From Diogma glabrata (Eukaryota > Arthropoda > Insecta > Diptera > Cylindrotomidae), in contig OY856186.1 of the NCBI GenBank assembly GCA_963693315.1, forward strand, positions 81,994,199 to 82,058,198: a DNA stretch of 64,000 bases, given 5' to 3'. The notes below the pieces were generated by a model that saw only the letters and a list, made by a program, of their open reading frames with translations, was not told the origin of the DNA and did not search any database. This document shows positions 11,353-22,879 of the stretch, one piece after another. Position 1 is the stretch's first letter, and each line of letters opens with the position of its first letter. The position numbers were made by a program, and so were the translations under genes.

Positions 11353-11810
11353 TTTAAAATAAATGCTCCGGAATACCTATGTAAGATAAATAAATTCTGG
11401 TAATTACACGAAATTTTAAAGTGACACAAGCTTTAGCACGTGTATAAGCAAGAGGTAGGTTAGTGAGTTTAAGTAAAGTATGGTTTCAACCTGTTGTTGT
11501 GGATTGTTTTCCTTTTGCCCTTAATCTACAATGTAGAAGTAACTTCTGTGGGGACTTGTATCACTTCGAAAAACACATTCGGCTTATTATCTAAGTATAT
11601 ATTCTCTTTGAGCAAGCTAACATTGATAACAGGATTAAGTCTTGACAAGGTTAAGTGTCAAAGAGAACAGAATTAAACAATCTGTGTGTATTAGAGTGAT
11701 GACATTGAACCCCTATATATGATAACATAGCTCACTCTTTTTTTTCATAGGTAAATGTTAACATCTTCAAATTTTTTAGCCTTTCCAGATGCATTAAATG
11801 TGACCAAATC

Positions 11811-12270
11811 CTTTCCAATCCTATCCAATCCTATCCAATCCTATCCAATCCTATCCAATCTTATCCAATCCTATCCAATCCTATCCAATCCTATCCAATC
11901 CTATCCAATACTATCCAATCCTATCCAATTCTATCCAATCCTATCCAATCCTATCCAATCCTATCCAATCCTATCCAATCCTATCCAATACTATCCAATC
12001 CTATCCAATTCTATCCAATCCTATCCAATACTATCCAATCCTATCCAATTCTATCCAATCCTATCCATTCCTATCCCATCCTATCCAATCCTATCCAATC
12101 CTATCCAATCCTATCCAATCCTATCCAATCCTATCCAATCCTATCCAATCCTATCCAATCCTATCCAATCCTATCCAATCCTATCCAATCCTATCCAATC
12201 CAATGCAATCCTATCCAATCCTATCCAATCCAATGCAATCCTATCCAATCCTATCCAATCCTATCCACAG
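11811..12270. repeat. Decamer minisatellite (CTATCCAATC)n inside the LTR element
   Basis: About 45 copies of a 10-bp unit, CTATCCAATC, with scattered variants (CTATCCAATA, CTATCCAATT, CAATGCAATC). It sits directly downstream of the gag reading frame on the minus strand, replacing the expected pol region. On the minus strand every frame meets TAG within 30 nt, so it cannot encode a fusion. The long plus-strand open frame across it is an artefact of the repeat. Confidence 0.95.
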
Positions 12271-12998
12271 GTCAGTTGTGGTATTGTGCCCCTCTAAGAA
12301 GCCTACTTCCTTTTTTAAAACTCCCCCATGGAGAGGTACCGATTGTTGCTCTTCATCAACGGCTGCTTCGATGGCATCCTTTAAGTTTTTGAAACGACCT
12401 GTTTTGATATACAGCCGGGTGGGCTCTCTCAGTCCTTCAATGAAAACCTTGAGAGCAGTTTTTCATTAATGGTTTCGATGAATTTTCTGTACTCTTCGCC
12501 TTGGCTCATTACCATAGTAGAGTTCAATTCCTCAACTATCAACTCCAAATTAGTTGCAAATTCTCTTACTGTTCGGTTATTCTGCCTTTGTCTAAATAAT
12601 TCCATTTGGAGCTGTTCCGAAGATCTTGCAGGTTTGCACAATTGTTTTAGCTCTTGTCCTAGTGCAGCTATATCTTTGAACTTTTTCCCTTTAATACTGT
12701 CGGCAACCGTACCAGTTATCTTCACAATCTGCACAAACGATAGACAGCTTTCACGCTGAGGTACCGGTGTCAAGTCATACAAAAATTTCGCGCATCCTAG
12801 AAAGTGATCTAAGTCCTTCGGATTTCCACTAAAAATAGGGATAACGGTTGACGCAAGTTTAATATCGAAGGTAGACATGTCTGTGCTATCGTCAAAACCC
12901 AAAAATCCAGAACCAGACCAGTCTTCGTTGACAGAGGATTCTAGGACTGATTCGTCACTAGTATCTGTAAAAATTGAATTCTCAGCACGTTCATTCAT
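12241..12998 (-). pseudogene. gag: gag (capsid) gene of the LTR element, one frameshift
   Basis: The start is ATG at 12998. The acidic N-terminus (about 40 residues) is followed by a capsid-like domain with IPIFSGNPKDLDHFLGCAKF near residue 53, the usual Gag motif, and a RTVREFATNLELIVEELN helix near residue 143. The frame is lost at the A-run at 12459-12463. Shifting by one base continues into FIEGLREPTRLYIKTGRF and DAIEAAVDEEQQ, the expected capsid C-terminal end, so a one-base deletion is the simplest reading. That frame ends at a TAG inside the minisatellite. No CCHC zinc knuckle is present. The lesion coexists with identical LTRs, so the parent copy probably already carried it. Confidence 0.75.
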
Positions 12999-13119
12999 AA
13001 AGTGGGTCTGAGCGGTTGTTTTTCGGGTGTAATGTCACGGCAGTGATTGCAATTACGTACCATACGCAAGAGAAACCCAGCAACTATAATTATTCCATAC
13101 AGATACCCTTATTACCAAT

Positions 13120-15310
13120 TTCTCAAATGAACCCAAATTCTGAATCAATTATAATAATTATTATCAACCCCAAACCCCTTTTTTTTCCAAAATGAACCCC
13201 AAACTGAATGTAATATTTATTTACTAACTCAACTCTTTTAATGGAACAAATTCTTAAAAATTTTTCCACTTTCACCAATGAAACCGACAATTGACAACCA
13301 ATTCTTAAGCCATTATTTATAATAAAACAAATTAAATTAATTTTCACCAATTTGATTATTGTTATTTGATTATTAATGACGATTATTTGATTATTAAAGA
13401 CTATTAATATTTCACCAAATTGATAATTTAAAAAAAAAAAAATTTTTTCCAATCTAATTCATGAAACTTTACTTAAAAGCTTGCTACCTTATACATGACA
13501 TTAAATATTTAAACTTTTCAAAATTCCAAAAAAAATTGTAACAGATCAAAAATTCAAACTTCCTTTCCCAATTCCAAAATATTGCAACGCTTATTACAGA
13601 AAAATTTCCAATTCCCTTCCACCAATTCGATAGTTAAAAAGTTTTAATTAACTAATTTAAGACACATCGAATTATTTATTATTTACTTAAAACCCCAAAA
13701 AATTTTTGATTAATTAATGAAATATTTTTAATTAATTATTATTCCTTATTATTATCATTATCATTATTCATTATTTATAATAAAAATCCTGTAAAAATTT
13801 ATTTATAATAAAAATCCTTTCTTCTTTCTTTTCTAACTATTAAATTATTTCCACCAATTTGACAATTGAAAATTACCATTATAAAACTTTCCAACTAATA
13901 ATTTTCCAAATTTTCCAATCTAATTCATGAACTTTACTTAAAAGCTTGCCACCGTATACATGCCATTAAATATTTAAACTTTTCAAAATTCCAAAAAAAA
14001 AGATTATAATTAATCAAAAATTCAAACTTCCTTTCCAAATTCCAAAATATTGCAACGCTTATTACAGAAAAATTTCCAATTCCCTTCCACCAATTCGATA
14101 GTTAAAAAGTTTTAATTAACTAATTTAAGACACATCGAATTATTTATTATTTACTTAGAACCCCAAAATTTTTTGATTAATTCATGAACTACTTTTAATT
14201 AATTATTATTCATTATTATTATCATTATCATTATTCATTATTCATAATAAAAATTTTCTTTCTTCTTTCTTTTCAAACTATTAAATTATTTTTCACCAAT
14301 TTGACAATGGGAAATTACCATTATAAAACTTTCTAACTAATAATTTCTCACTAAATAGACAATAAAAAAAAAATTTTTTCAATCTAATTCATGAAACTTT
14401 ACTTAAAAGCTTACCACTTTATAGATGACATTAAATATTTAAACTTTTCAAATTCCAAAAAAAAATTATAATAAAATCAAAAACTCGAACTTCCTTTCCA
14501 AATTCCAAAATGTTGCAAAGCTTATTACAAAAAAAAATTTCCAATTCCCTTCCACCAATTCGATAGTTAAAAAGTTTTAATTAACTAATTTAAGACACAT
14601 CGAATTATTTATTATTTACTTAAAACCCCAAAATTTTTTGATTAATTCATGAACTACTTTTAATTAATTATTATTCATTATTATTATCATTATCATTATT
14701 CATTATTTATAATAGAAATTTTCTTTCTTCTTTCTTTTCAAACTATTAAATTATTTTTCACCAATTTGACAATGGGAAATTACCATTATAAAACTTTCTA
14801 ACTAATAATTTCTCACTAAATAGACAATTAAAAAAAAATTTTTTCAATCTAATTCATGAAACTTTACTTAAAAGCCTACCACTTTATAGATGACATTAAA
14901 TATTTAAACTTTTCAAATTCCAAAAAAAAATTATAATAAAATCAAAAACTCGAACTTCCTTTCCAAATTCCAAAATGTTGCAAAGCTTATTACAAAAAAA
15001 AAAATTCCAATTCCCTTCCACCAATTCGATAGTTAAAAGTTTTAATTAACTAATTTACGACACGTTGAATTATTTTTTTATTTACTTAAAACCCGAAAAA
15101 TTTTTGATTAATTCATGAAAAATTTTTAATTAATTTTATTCATTATTATTATCATTATCATTATTCGTTATTTATACCAAAAATTTTCTTTCTTCTTTCT
15201 TTTCTAACTATTAAATTATTCTTCACTAATTTGACAATTAAAAATTACCATTACAAAACTTCACTAAATTGATAATTAAAATTTTCCAATTCAATTTATG
15301 AACTTTACTT
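13120..15310. repeat. 465-bp tandem repeats in the leader of the LTR element
   Basis: Four unit starts (ACTTAAAAGC and close variants) fall at 13471, 13936, 14401 and 14866, spaced exactly 465 bp, with a partial unit before 13471. Units contain TTCCCTTCCACCAATTCGAT, a TTAATTAAC block and an ATTATTATCATTATCATTAT block. They lie between the primer site and gag. Tandem leader repeats are known in some insect LTR elements. No coding is seen. Confidence 0.9.
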
Positions 15311-15445
15311 TATTATTATTTAAGCTCCAACCCTCAACAAATTCTCATGGAATTTTTGGTGATTGGTTGGTTACCTTATATTACTTCCTTGTTAGTCTGG
15401 CAACCACCCAGTCCAATTGTTGAGTTGTGGTGTGGTTTTATACTG

Positions 15446-15463
15446 CTCCTGGCAAGGTCGCCA
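15446..15463 (-). promoter_or_regulatory. Primer-binding site, tRNA-Arg type
   Basis: On the minus strand the 5' LTR is followed by a five-T spacer and TGGCGACCTTGCCAGGAG. This closely resembles the TGGCGACCGTGACAGGA site of mdg1/412 elements, which is complementary to the 3' end of tRNA-Arg. It fixes the element's orientation. Confidence 0.75.
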
Positions 15464-15467
15464 AAAA

Positions 15468-16036
15468 TGTTGAATCCTCAGTTATATTTAGACTTCCCCA
15501 AATGTTAAATCGCCAAAATGTTGGAGATGTTCAGATGAGTTGTAGATGTAATTAATAACACTCAGAACTTAAACTTCCATAAAATCATTTATTGAATATT
15601 CAAAGATTTCACAATTTGATTTTAGTAATTACTTGTATAACAAATTTCTTAAATTCCTGTTACAACTTTTAATAATAAAAGCCAAAAATTAGAGCTTCTT
15701 AGCTCACACAAAACCACACCACAACTGACTCCGATTAGCTTCAGCAAAATCAATTTTAAATGTTTGACCAATCAGCGGTCAGGTGAACTCATATTTCGTT
15801 TTATAAAATAAGTTGATTACGTGCTTAAAATTGCAACTAAGCATTTTTGAACTACTAAGAAATTGAATTCTTGTTTATTATTTGAATTAAGAAATCTTAA
15901 ATATGAAATTGTTTAATTAACGAAATTTGATTTAGGTGAATACCTTATACAATGTATGTTTATACACCGGGTGTATAATGTGTAAAGAACTTTAGAATTG
16001 TACATGACTAAGGGACTGGTGTGGTGGACCACAACA
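15468..16036 (-). repeat. 5' LTR
   Basis: 569 bp, TGTTG...CAACA, apparently identical to the 3' LTR. It contains AATAAA-like phrases on both strands; the transcription start and polyadenylation site cannot be placed from sequence alone. Confidence 0.9.
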
Positions 16037-16040
16037 AACA

Positions 16041-16990
16041 TATCTTTTATATGTGAGCATTATCCCAACCAATAGACGAATCTATTCTGTCACGTTTTCT
16101 ACAGAAAATGAAATGACAGTGCTATAACAAATATTTTAAGTTTGTGTTAAACAATTATAACAACAACTTTCATTTGGTGATTAATCGTTTTTTTTGCAAA
16201 TTCAAATTAAAACCAAAAATGGTAACCGAAATAGGGTAGAACGAAAAGTTTAAATTGATTGATTTCGAATTAATATATTTATTTTCAAAAAAAAAAACTA
16301 ATTTCAAGAATGATTACACAGCGAAAACTAAAGAAAATCTTTTTTCTTCCTATTAAATATAACAAAGAGGAAGGAAATTTCGTACATAGTATTGAAAAAT
16401 ATAAGTTTTTACTTTGGTTTAAATTTTTTGAAAGGATATCAGTGATATGTTAAGTATCGTGGAATCTTTTATTTGCATATTTTTTTAAGCCATTCTGTTT
16501 TTTTTAATAAAATATAATAATAACCGAAATTCGCATTATATTCAAATTGATGACTGATTGATTTTTAATGACGTTTAAAAATAAATTTAATAACTAAAGT
16601 TTGTGTTAAAGGATTTTTGGGATTCATGAATAATGAAATTGTTATTTGTATTGAATATTATATATTCATTTAGATAAGATTTACGTTAGACATTTTTTAA
16701 TCTAGTATATTAAAAAATAAAAATGATAAATATATCGTTAAAAAAGAACCATTTTTCTAAGTGTGTATTGAGAAATGAATTATTTATTGTTGTTACCGTT
16801 GATCGAAGTAATCAAAAATTATAATCTGATGGCAAACGAGGACACAAGAAATAACAAGCAATTCCGCATTTGTAGATTACCGATGGAGTCCACTTTTCCT
16901 ATACTTTTTGCGATAACGGTATAAAAGATAATGGTCAACAGGTACCTGGGGATATGCAAAGCTGTTTAGTTTAAGTGGTAGGATTTAATG
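16041..16990. other. Unassigned AT-rich sequence
   Basis: The flank of the LTR element. No coding exon, RNA or transposon terminus is recognised. Confidence 0.35.
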
Positions 16991-17009
16991 TCAAATATGT
17001 TGATGTGAT

Positions 17010-17236
17010 TCATAAAAGTCCAAGTGGCAGGTATATCCGCTAGAAATAGGTAGATCTTGGGATCAGACAGTTTTGTGTACAAATAGAATTGGATGTGTCA
17101 GATCAGCTTAAATAAAAAAATTAGGGAGAAACAGAGTTATGTAAACAAATTATCAAACCAAATAAAATTTACTAACCGAAACTACTTTATCAATGCAATT
17201 TCGGAACAGTTTTGTTTAATTTGGTTAAAACTATAC
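17010..17236. repeat. Dispersed repeat shared with 21058-21290
   Basis: The phrases GGCAGGTATATCCGCTAGAA, GACAGTTTTGTGTACAAAT and CAATGCAATTTCGGAACAGT occur in the same order in both places. No coding is seen. Family D sequence begins just past its end at 17242. Confidence 0.65.
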
Positions 17237-17241
17237 TTTTG

Positions 17242-17490
17242 CCCGTAAAACAATTTTGGAAAAAATGCATGAAATGTACACTAATTGTGCATGACACATT
17301 ATGTCTGTGCACAAAATTGTTTATAACACATGTCATGCACCATACAATGCACATGTCGTAAAACGCCTTAGCACATATATATGTGCTACTAAGCCCTGTC
17401 AGATAAATAATTTAGTACATACAGTTCAGTTACAATACAAAAGTTATTTTTCTCAACTATGTTTACTAATAATTATTCCCCACACCTAAT
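17242..17490 (+). mobile_element. Family D left-end fragment
   Basis: It begins CCCGTAAAACAATTTTGG and continues with the GTGCATGA...ACATTATGT...GTGCACAAAATTG series seen at 22880-23050. The right half is lost. Confidence 0.65.
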
Positions 17491-17499
17491 AATAAGTAT

Positions 17500-19400
17500 T
17501 TTAGCACCTAGGTAAATATTAGTAGGCAAATAATAATAGGCCTCTCTAAGTTCTGGATGTTAATTATATGTTCCAATCCAAGCTGCTTGAAACTGAGTTC
17601 ATCTTTGAATTTTTTAAGTTTCTTCCTAAAATAATAATAATAAATGAAAAATAATAAGTTTTTTATTTTTATATAATAATAATATAATAATAATAATATA
17701 ATTATATAATAATAATAATAATTTTATTATAATAATAATAATGAATGAATGCAAAAACTTCTTTAGTCACGATTATAATGTTGTATACTTTATTCAAATG
17801 GAAAACTTTAGACAATTGTTTGTTTTCCAAAGGCAACTAGGTTAGTTTATTTTAAATTTTAATTCATATTAGACAGAATTCTGTTGAAATTTAGTTTAGC
17901 TATGAGTTGTAGACAAAAAAATCTAAATGTTGCTCGCCAAAATTGAATAGATTTTCAATTTCATGTCAAAAATAAATAAAAGCTGTATTTTTTAATGCAA
18001 ACTATATGTGATTTTATATATGTAGTTTTAAGAAAATTCATTGAAAATAAAATTCTAACTAAGCAGCCCCGAATAATAAATATCCAATACGCCTAAATGT
18101 TCATTTTAAATGATATATTAAATGTGTTCCATTTACAACATTTTCCTTTTTTTTGTACTAAATTTCGTTTTCAAGTTAACCATATCAAATGACGGTAAAG
18201 CTACGTGACAAACTTACGCCTCTACTCACTGCCAGAGTTTTTGTCAGTTTAGAGAATAATTTCAAATATGTTTACCCAAATGCTTATACAAATTTAAAAT
18301 TTCTAGCCTAAATGTCAAATGTCTGTCCAGCTTTCTTTAATTGTTTATATTTTGCATGAACCATAATTTCGATTTTCAGAAATTTCTCAATACTTAATTA
18401 ATTTTCTTAAATTCAACAAATTCAAAATAAAATTCAAGCTGAAAATTCTGTCAAACTAATAATCTTCTTTTACGTTTTTTAGCAATATCGTTTTTCAAAA
18501 TTGTCAAAACATTTTATTGTAAAAAAAAATTGTACGTGGAGCCCCTCCGCGCGGAAGAAGTGAAACTTCGTAATGTGGAAATAAAAACATATTACATTCT
18601 TTTAAAAGTCATTAATTAAAATTATTTAAAAAAAAACACGGTCAACGAATTACCTTATAAATATATACACAAATGATTAAAACAAAAATCTTAGATCAAT
18701 CATTTGCATAGACACTACAACAAATAATCAAACATCTTATACAAACAATTTTGTTTTGTAAATCAGGTTATCTAAATACAAATCAAAAAGTGAAATTATC
18801 AAAAACAAAATAGAAAAAATTCGAAATGTGGAAATCAAAATAGTTAAACGTTTAACGCAACCTTGTTGGAAGTCGCATTAGAAGTTTCACTTCAAAAAAT
18901 GTCGGAAACGTGTGGTACGAAAGAATTTGAGTTGTAGTAGATCAAAAATCTAATACACCTCACATTTAAGTCGTTCCATTTAAAATTTGGTTCGGGTAGC
19001 AAGTTTACCTAAAAGGAACACGGGTAATATACAATCTTTCACCAAATCAAAATTTTTAGTTATTTACCATTTGTTTATTAATTGACATTGCATTTTGTGA
19101 ATAATTAAGAGTTTTAGGGAATTTTTTATATATAAAGTAGTAAAAAAATAGTACATAAACCTCAGTCAAGAAAATTTTCTCCATTTCGGTTAATTCGCTC
19201 GAAACTTCGTTTCTCGTAAATAAATTAATATATAAAATCTTTTTTTAAAAGATCTAAAATTGCAATTAAAAAATCTAATTCACAAGGTAAAGTAATTGCA
19301 AATCTTAAAATTCGGTTTAACGGTGAATAAGCCCAAATTTGTTCTAGCCGCAGAAATATGGAATAGGTTTTTAGATCTAGTTAATACTTGGGGTACATTC
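17500..19400. other. Unassigned AT-rich sequence with an AAT microsatellite
   Basis: Holds an interrupted (AAT)n/(ATA)n run at about 17625-17745. A GC-richer palindromic phrase CCTCCGCGCGGAAG (18544) starts a weak inverted pair, GAAGTGAAACTTC at 18558 against GAAGTTTCACTTC at 18881, possibly an old MITE. Nothing else is recognised. Confidence 0.4.
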
Positions 19401-19404
19401 CATT

Positions 19405-20760
19405 TGATGAAACTCAAAATATTCCCTGAATCAATACGATGGCTAAGAATTTTATGAAGGAAAACATATCGTTCCTAACTCTTCTAGTACTCATATGTTT
19501 TAATCCAATGTTTTTTAAAAATAAAGGGTAGTCAAAATTTATAGAAGATTCAACTAGAAGGCCTTCAGAATATAAATACTTCACAAAATTTTTCTGAATT
19601 GATTCAAGGCGGATAATATGTTTGGTACAGCATGGTGACCATATTAAAGATACAAATTCGAGCTGACATCTTACCAAAGAATGAAATAGTACCACTAAAA
19701 CTTTGACTTTGAGACTCCGAAAAACCTTACAAGATCGAATTATAAATCCTAACATTTGGTAGGCTTTACTGATTTTCAGATCAAAACGATCGTTAAAGCT
19801 AAAAGAGCTGGTGAAAGTTACTCAAATATCATTTACAGTTTCTAGTTTAGGCAGTACTGAATTTTCCAAAGCATAAATATTATAAATATGTTACACTGTT
19901 TACCAGTGTATGAGATGGAATGACATTGACTGGTATTAAGACCGAGTCAATTATGAAAACAGTAGTCAACCAATTGTGTAAGGTCGGCTTGTAAAAGCTT
20001 GTTGTCTGAATTACTCTTAATAACTTTCATTATCTTCAGAACATCAGCGCACAATATAAAAACCGAATGCCTAAAACATTGATATATATCATTAATGAAT
20101 AGGTTGAAAAGCAACGGCCCAAGATGAGATCCCTGTGGAACACCTGAAGTAGCTGTAATCTATTTCGATGTATAGCCATCAATTATATCACGGATTGTCT
20201 TCTATTCAGAATGTAAGAATCTATCCACCTTAGAAGCATATCATTGAAGCCAATACATTTTAATTTATAGATTAGCCTTTCATGACAAACTTTGTCAAAT
20301 GCCTTGATAAAGTCAGTATAGATAGCATCTACTTGAAGTCCCGAGTCGATAGCTTCTAAAACATTTTGAGAAAAAGCAAGTAAATTTGTTTCCACTGAAC
20401 GCCCCTTGGTGAAGCTATGCTGCTAAGGTATTATATAGTTGGAAAGAATCAGATTTAGTTTAGTTACAATAATTTTTTGAAATAGTTTCGCATTTGCCGA
20501 GAGTATAGAAACAGGCCTATAAAAAGCTACACAATTTTTTGGACCACTTTTATGGATTGGTACAAGGTTTGCTTTTTTCCAAAGAGTCGGAAACTTACCA
20601 CTTGATAATGATTTATTAAAAATAATGCAGATTGGATTTGAAAGATAAACCGCACATTTCCTTAATATCACAGGAGGGATTCCGTCAGGACTCATTCCTT
20701 TGTTAATATCCAGATTGCCAAGAAAATTATAAATTTCACACGGTAATACATCAAAGCTCG
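19405..20760 (-). pseudogene. Non-LTR retrotransposon reverse transcriptase remnant (jockey-like)
   Basis: Ordered RT blocks are readable on the minus strand. These are SPDGIPPVILRKCA and WKKANLVPIHKSG with YRPVSILSA (20695-20423), then VDAIYTDFIKAFDKV (20395-20183), then a GVPQGSHLGPLLFNLFINDI-type block near 20140-20080. The place of the catalytic YADD/FADD box near 20050 reads CADV, so activity is lost. The thumb and C-terminal region (19755-19414) has SLVRCQLEFVSLIWSP. Several frameshifts and stops separate the blocks. The endonuclease domain and both ends are missing. The clade call is from motif flavour only. Confidence 0.8.
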
Positions 20761-20782
20761 AAATGTTAAAAGTGGTTTGGAA

Positions 20783-20985
20783 TAGTAGACCAATTTTGGT
20801 TTATAAGCGTTCACTTTTTTTGGTAGTTTCTCTAGTCGGCTGGGCTAGCGAATGGATAAACTTTTTAATATTAAAAGTATTCTTATTGGGTTCGAAACTA
20901 GATCGATCGACAATTGTATGGATAGCAACAACATTTCATAAATTGCACACCATATATTGTAAGATTCAGTCTTATTGCGATTTTG
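20783..20985 (+). repeat. Decayed family F fragment
   Basis: Matches the inverted family F copy (7380-7570) from GACCAATTTTGGTTTATA to GTAAGATTCAGTCTTA. GTTCGAAACTAGATCGATCG is kept, but the CTGATGA block is destroyed, so no hammerhead can form. Confidence 0.75.
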
Positions 20986-21057
20986 TTCGATTTTTTTAAA
21001 CCCAAGCCAATTCCTTAAAAACCACTTTTGTTTTAATCTTGTTATATATAAAAAAAA

Positions 21058-21290
21058 AGTCCAGCGGCAGGTATATCCGCTAGAAATAGGTAGATTTCGG
21101 GGTCAGACAGTTTTGTGTACAAATAAAATTAGATGTGTCAGATTAGTTTAAATAAAAAATTTAAGTAGAAACAGAATAATTCAAAAAATTATGAAACCAA
21201 ATTAAATACATTATCCGAAACAATTTTATCAATGCAATTTCGGAACAGTTTTATTTAAGTTGGTTAAAACTTAAAACTACTTTTAATAAC
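21058..21290. repeat. Dispersed repeat shared with 17010-17236
   Basis: Second copy of the phrase series GGCAGGTATATCCGCTAGAA to TTTCGGAACAGTTTTATT. Unlike the first copy it has no family D sequence at its end. Confidence 0.65.
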
Positions 21291-22309
21291 ATATTAAATC
21301 CACCAAAGATCAAATGAAAGTCCAACAAAGATCAAATGAACTACGTCACAACCACAATTATACCATCACACATAATTTATAATCAAACATTGTCAAACAA
21401 TTTTAATTCAAAATCATTTTTTTGTTCTTATTTAATCTTTGTTCAAACGGTTTACTTAGTGAAAAAAAAACAAAAGAAAATTTAATAATTTTCCTTTGGT
21501 ATTAAATGGGTTGAGATTTGTCTTGCAATAGATGCATTATACTACTTATAAAACTGGAACCTCTTGTGTTGAGCATTGCCTTTTGCGTTTGTTTTCATTT
21601 CAAAATAGGTAGATTTTGCAATAAGTAGATTTTTATATGAAATCTACCTAAAATCACGGGTCAAAAAATCAACTCCGCAAAAACGTAACCAATCTTGAAG
21701 AAATTTTGTACAGTGTGTGTATAATGGTCCAACTTGAGAGATCGGATAGTTTTTATCTCGATTAAATGCCTAAATATTTTTGAATTGCGAATAAAATGTT
21801 AAATATGGATGGTCCATAAGCTCTCTTTCAGATGGCGGCGTAAATTAGTTTATAGTCAAAACATCTTTATCGACTTTTTAATCATCCGTGTAGTGCCCAT
21901 ATAAACTCTCCAAAGAATTAAGAGACTAAGGAAATGAAACTACTGTATATATACACAAAAATATTTGAAGTCGTTTTTCTCTCTTCTCCTCTCTTTTTTA
22001 TCTTCAATTCGTCGGTTTTAAGTTGTCAAAAACAAAATTTGTAAACATTGTTTGGCTTGGTTATAATTTTGGTTCTAATAAAATTTGTTTTTAATATTTA
22101 TCGTGGTGATTTTGACGAATTTATAATAAATATAAGAAAGTGATTTTATTATAATTTAAAAATAGTTTTACAGAAAAATTAAATATATTAAGTGAAAATT
22201 TTGAATAAAACATTAAATATGAAATGTGTGATAATGACGTATAAAAATTACCGAAACATATACAGGATGGGATTTCTTATCATAGATAAGTAATATTGAT
22301 ATTATAATT
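21291..22309. other. Unassigned AT-rich sequence
   Basis: No gene or element end is recognised. Two tandem AAAGATCAAATGAA phrases lie near 21306-21340. Confidence 0.35.
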
Positions 22310-22879
22310 ACTTCGGTCTGAAAGACCTAATTACTTCGGTCTGAAAGACCTAAGTATTACATTCATGAGCTCAAAGTGAAATTCTTCCCCCCACTTTGTT
22401 TGGCCTTTCTTGACGTTTTAGGACCTACTGATTCTAAAAAAGCAAAAAAAAAATGTGTGTCTGTCTGTCGGCCGGCCGACCGGCGTCATTACCTACGCTG
22501 CAGGGAAAACCGCTGAAGGGATTTCAAAAATTTTTTTTTATAAAAATAGGTATACTAAAGAGACATGTCCGAAAGGACGCTGTGTTCGATAACTGTACCG
22601 GAAGTGTGTCAAAAAAATCATTATGTGTGTCAAAAATAGTCATATTTTTTGCTTAGAAAACGTTAATTTTAAGTGATTACGAGTAGGAACATTAAATTTG
22701 GAGAAATCTTGATGGTCGGGATTGGTATGTGAGATCAAAAACTAGATTATTGCATTTTAAGTTTGTCAAAAAAATGTTGTCAAGTGTGTCAAAAGAAAGA
22801 TTTTTATTTATTTTTTTACCTAATTTTTTGGAAAAAAAATAAAATTAATTGTTTGTTGGAAATGAAATTTTATTACTAT

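Larger units (their letters stand above)
10162..16036 (-). mobile_element. Complete non-autonomous LTR retrotransposon lacking pol (mdg1/412-like primer site)
   Basis: Two 569-bp direct LTRs (10162-10730 and 15468-16036) begin TGTTG, end CAACA and appear identical by eye. AACA is duplicated at 10158-10161 and 16037-16040, the 4-bp duplication usual for Ty3/gypsy elements. The orientation is minus: primer site beside the right LTR, then 465-bp leader repeats, a frameshifted gag, a decamer minisatellite, a small membrane ORF and the left LTR. Protease, RT, RNase H and integrase are absent from the 4.7-kb interior, so mobilisation must have used enzymes supplied in trans. LTR identity means very recent insertion. 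Confidence 0.92.

Noticed and set aside
11811..12270. CRISPR-like array (regular short repeats)
   Set aside because: Units are contiguous with no unique spacers, and the context is an insect LTR retrotransposon. The 465-bp, 285-bp and 88-bp repeats are likewise plain tandem repeats.
11755..12297. 180-codon plus-strand open frame rich in SNPIQSYPIL repeats
   Set aside because: It is produced by the decamer minisatellite, whose 10-bp unit is stop-free on this strand. It runs antisense to the LTR element and has no conserved content outside the repeat.
18554..18893. Inverted pair GAAGTGAAACTTC / GAAGTTTCACTTC as a MITE
   Set aside because: The match is about 13 bp, is itself partly palindromic, and has no target duplication or longer arm similarity.
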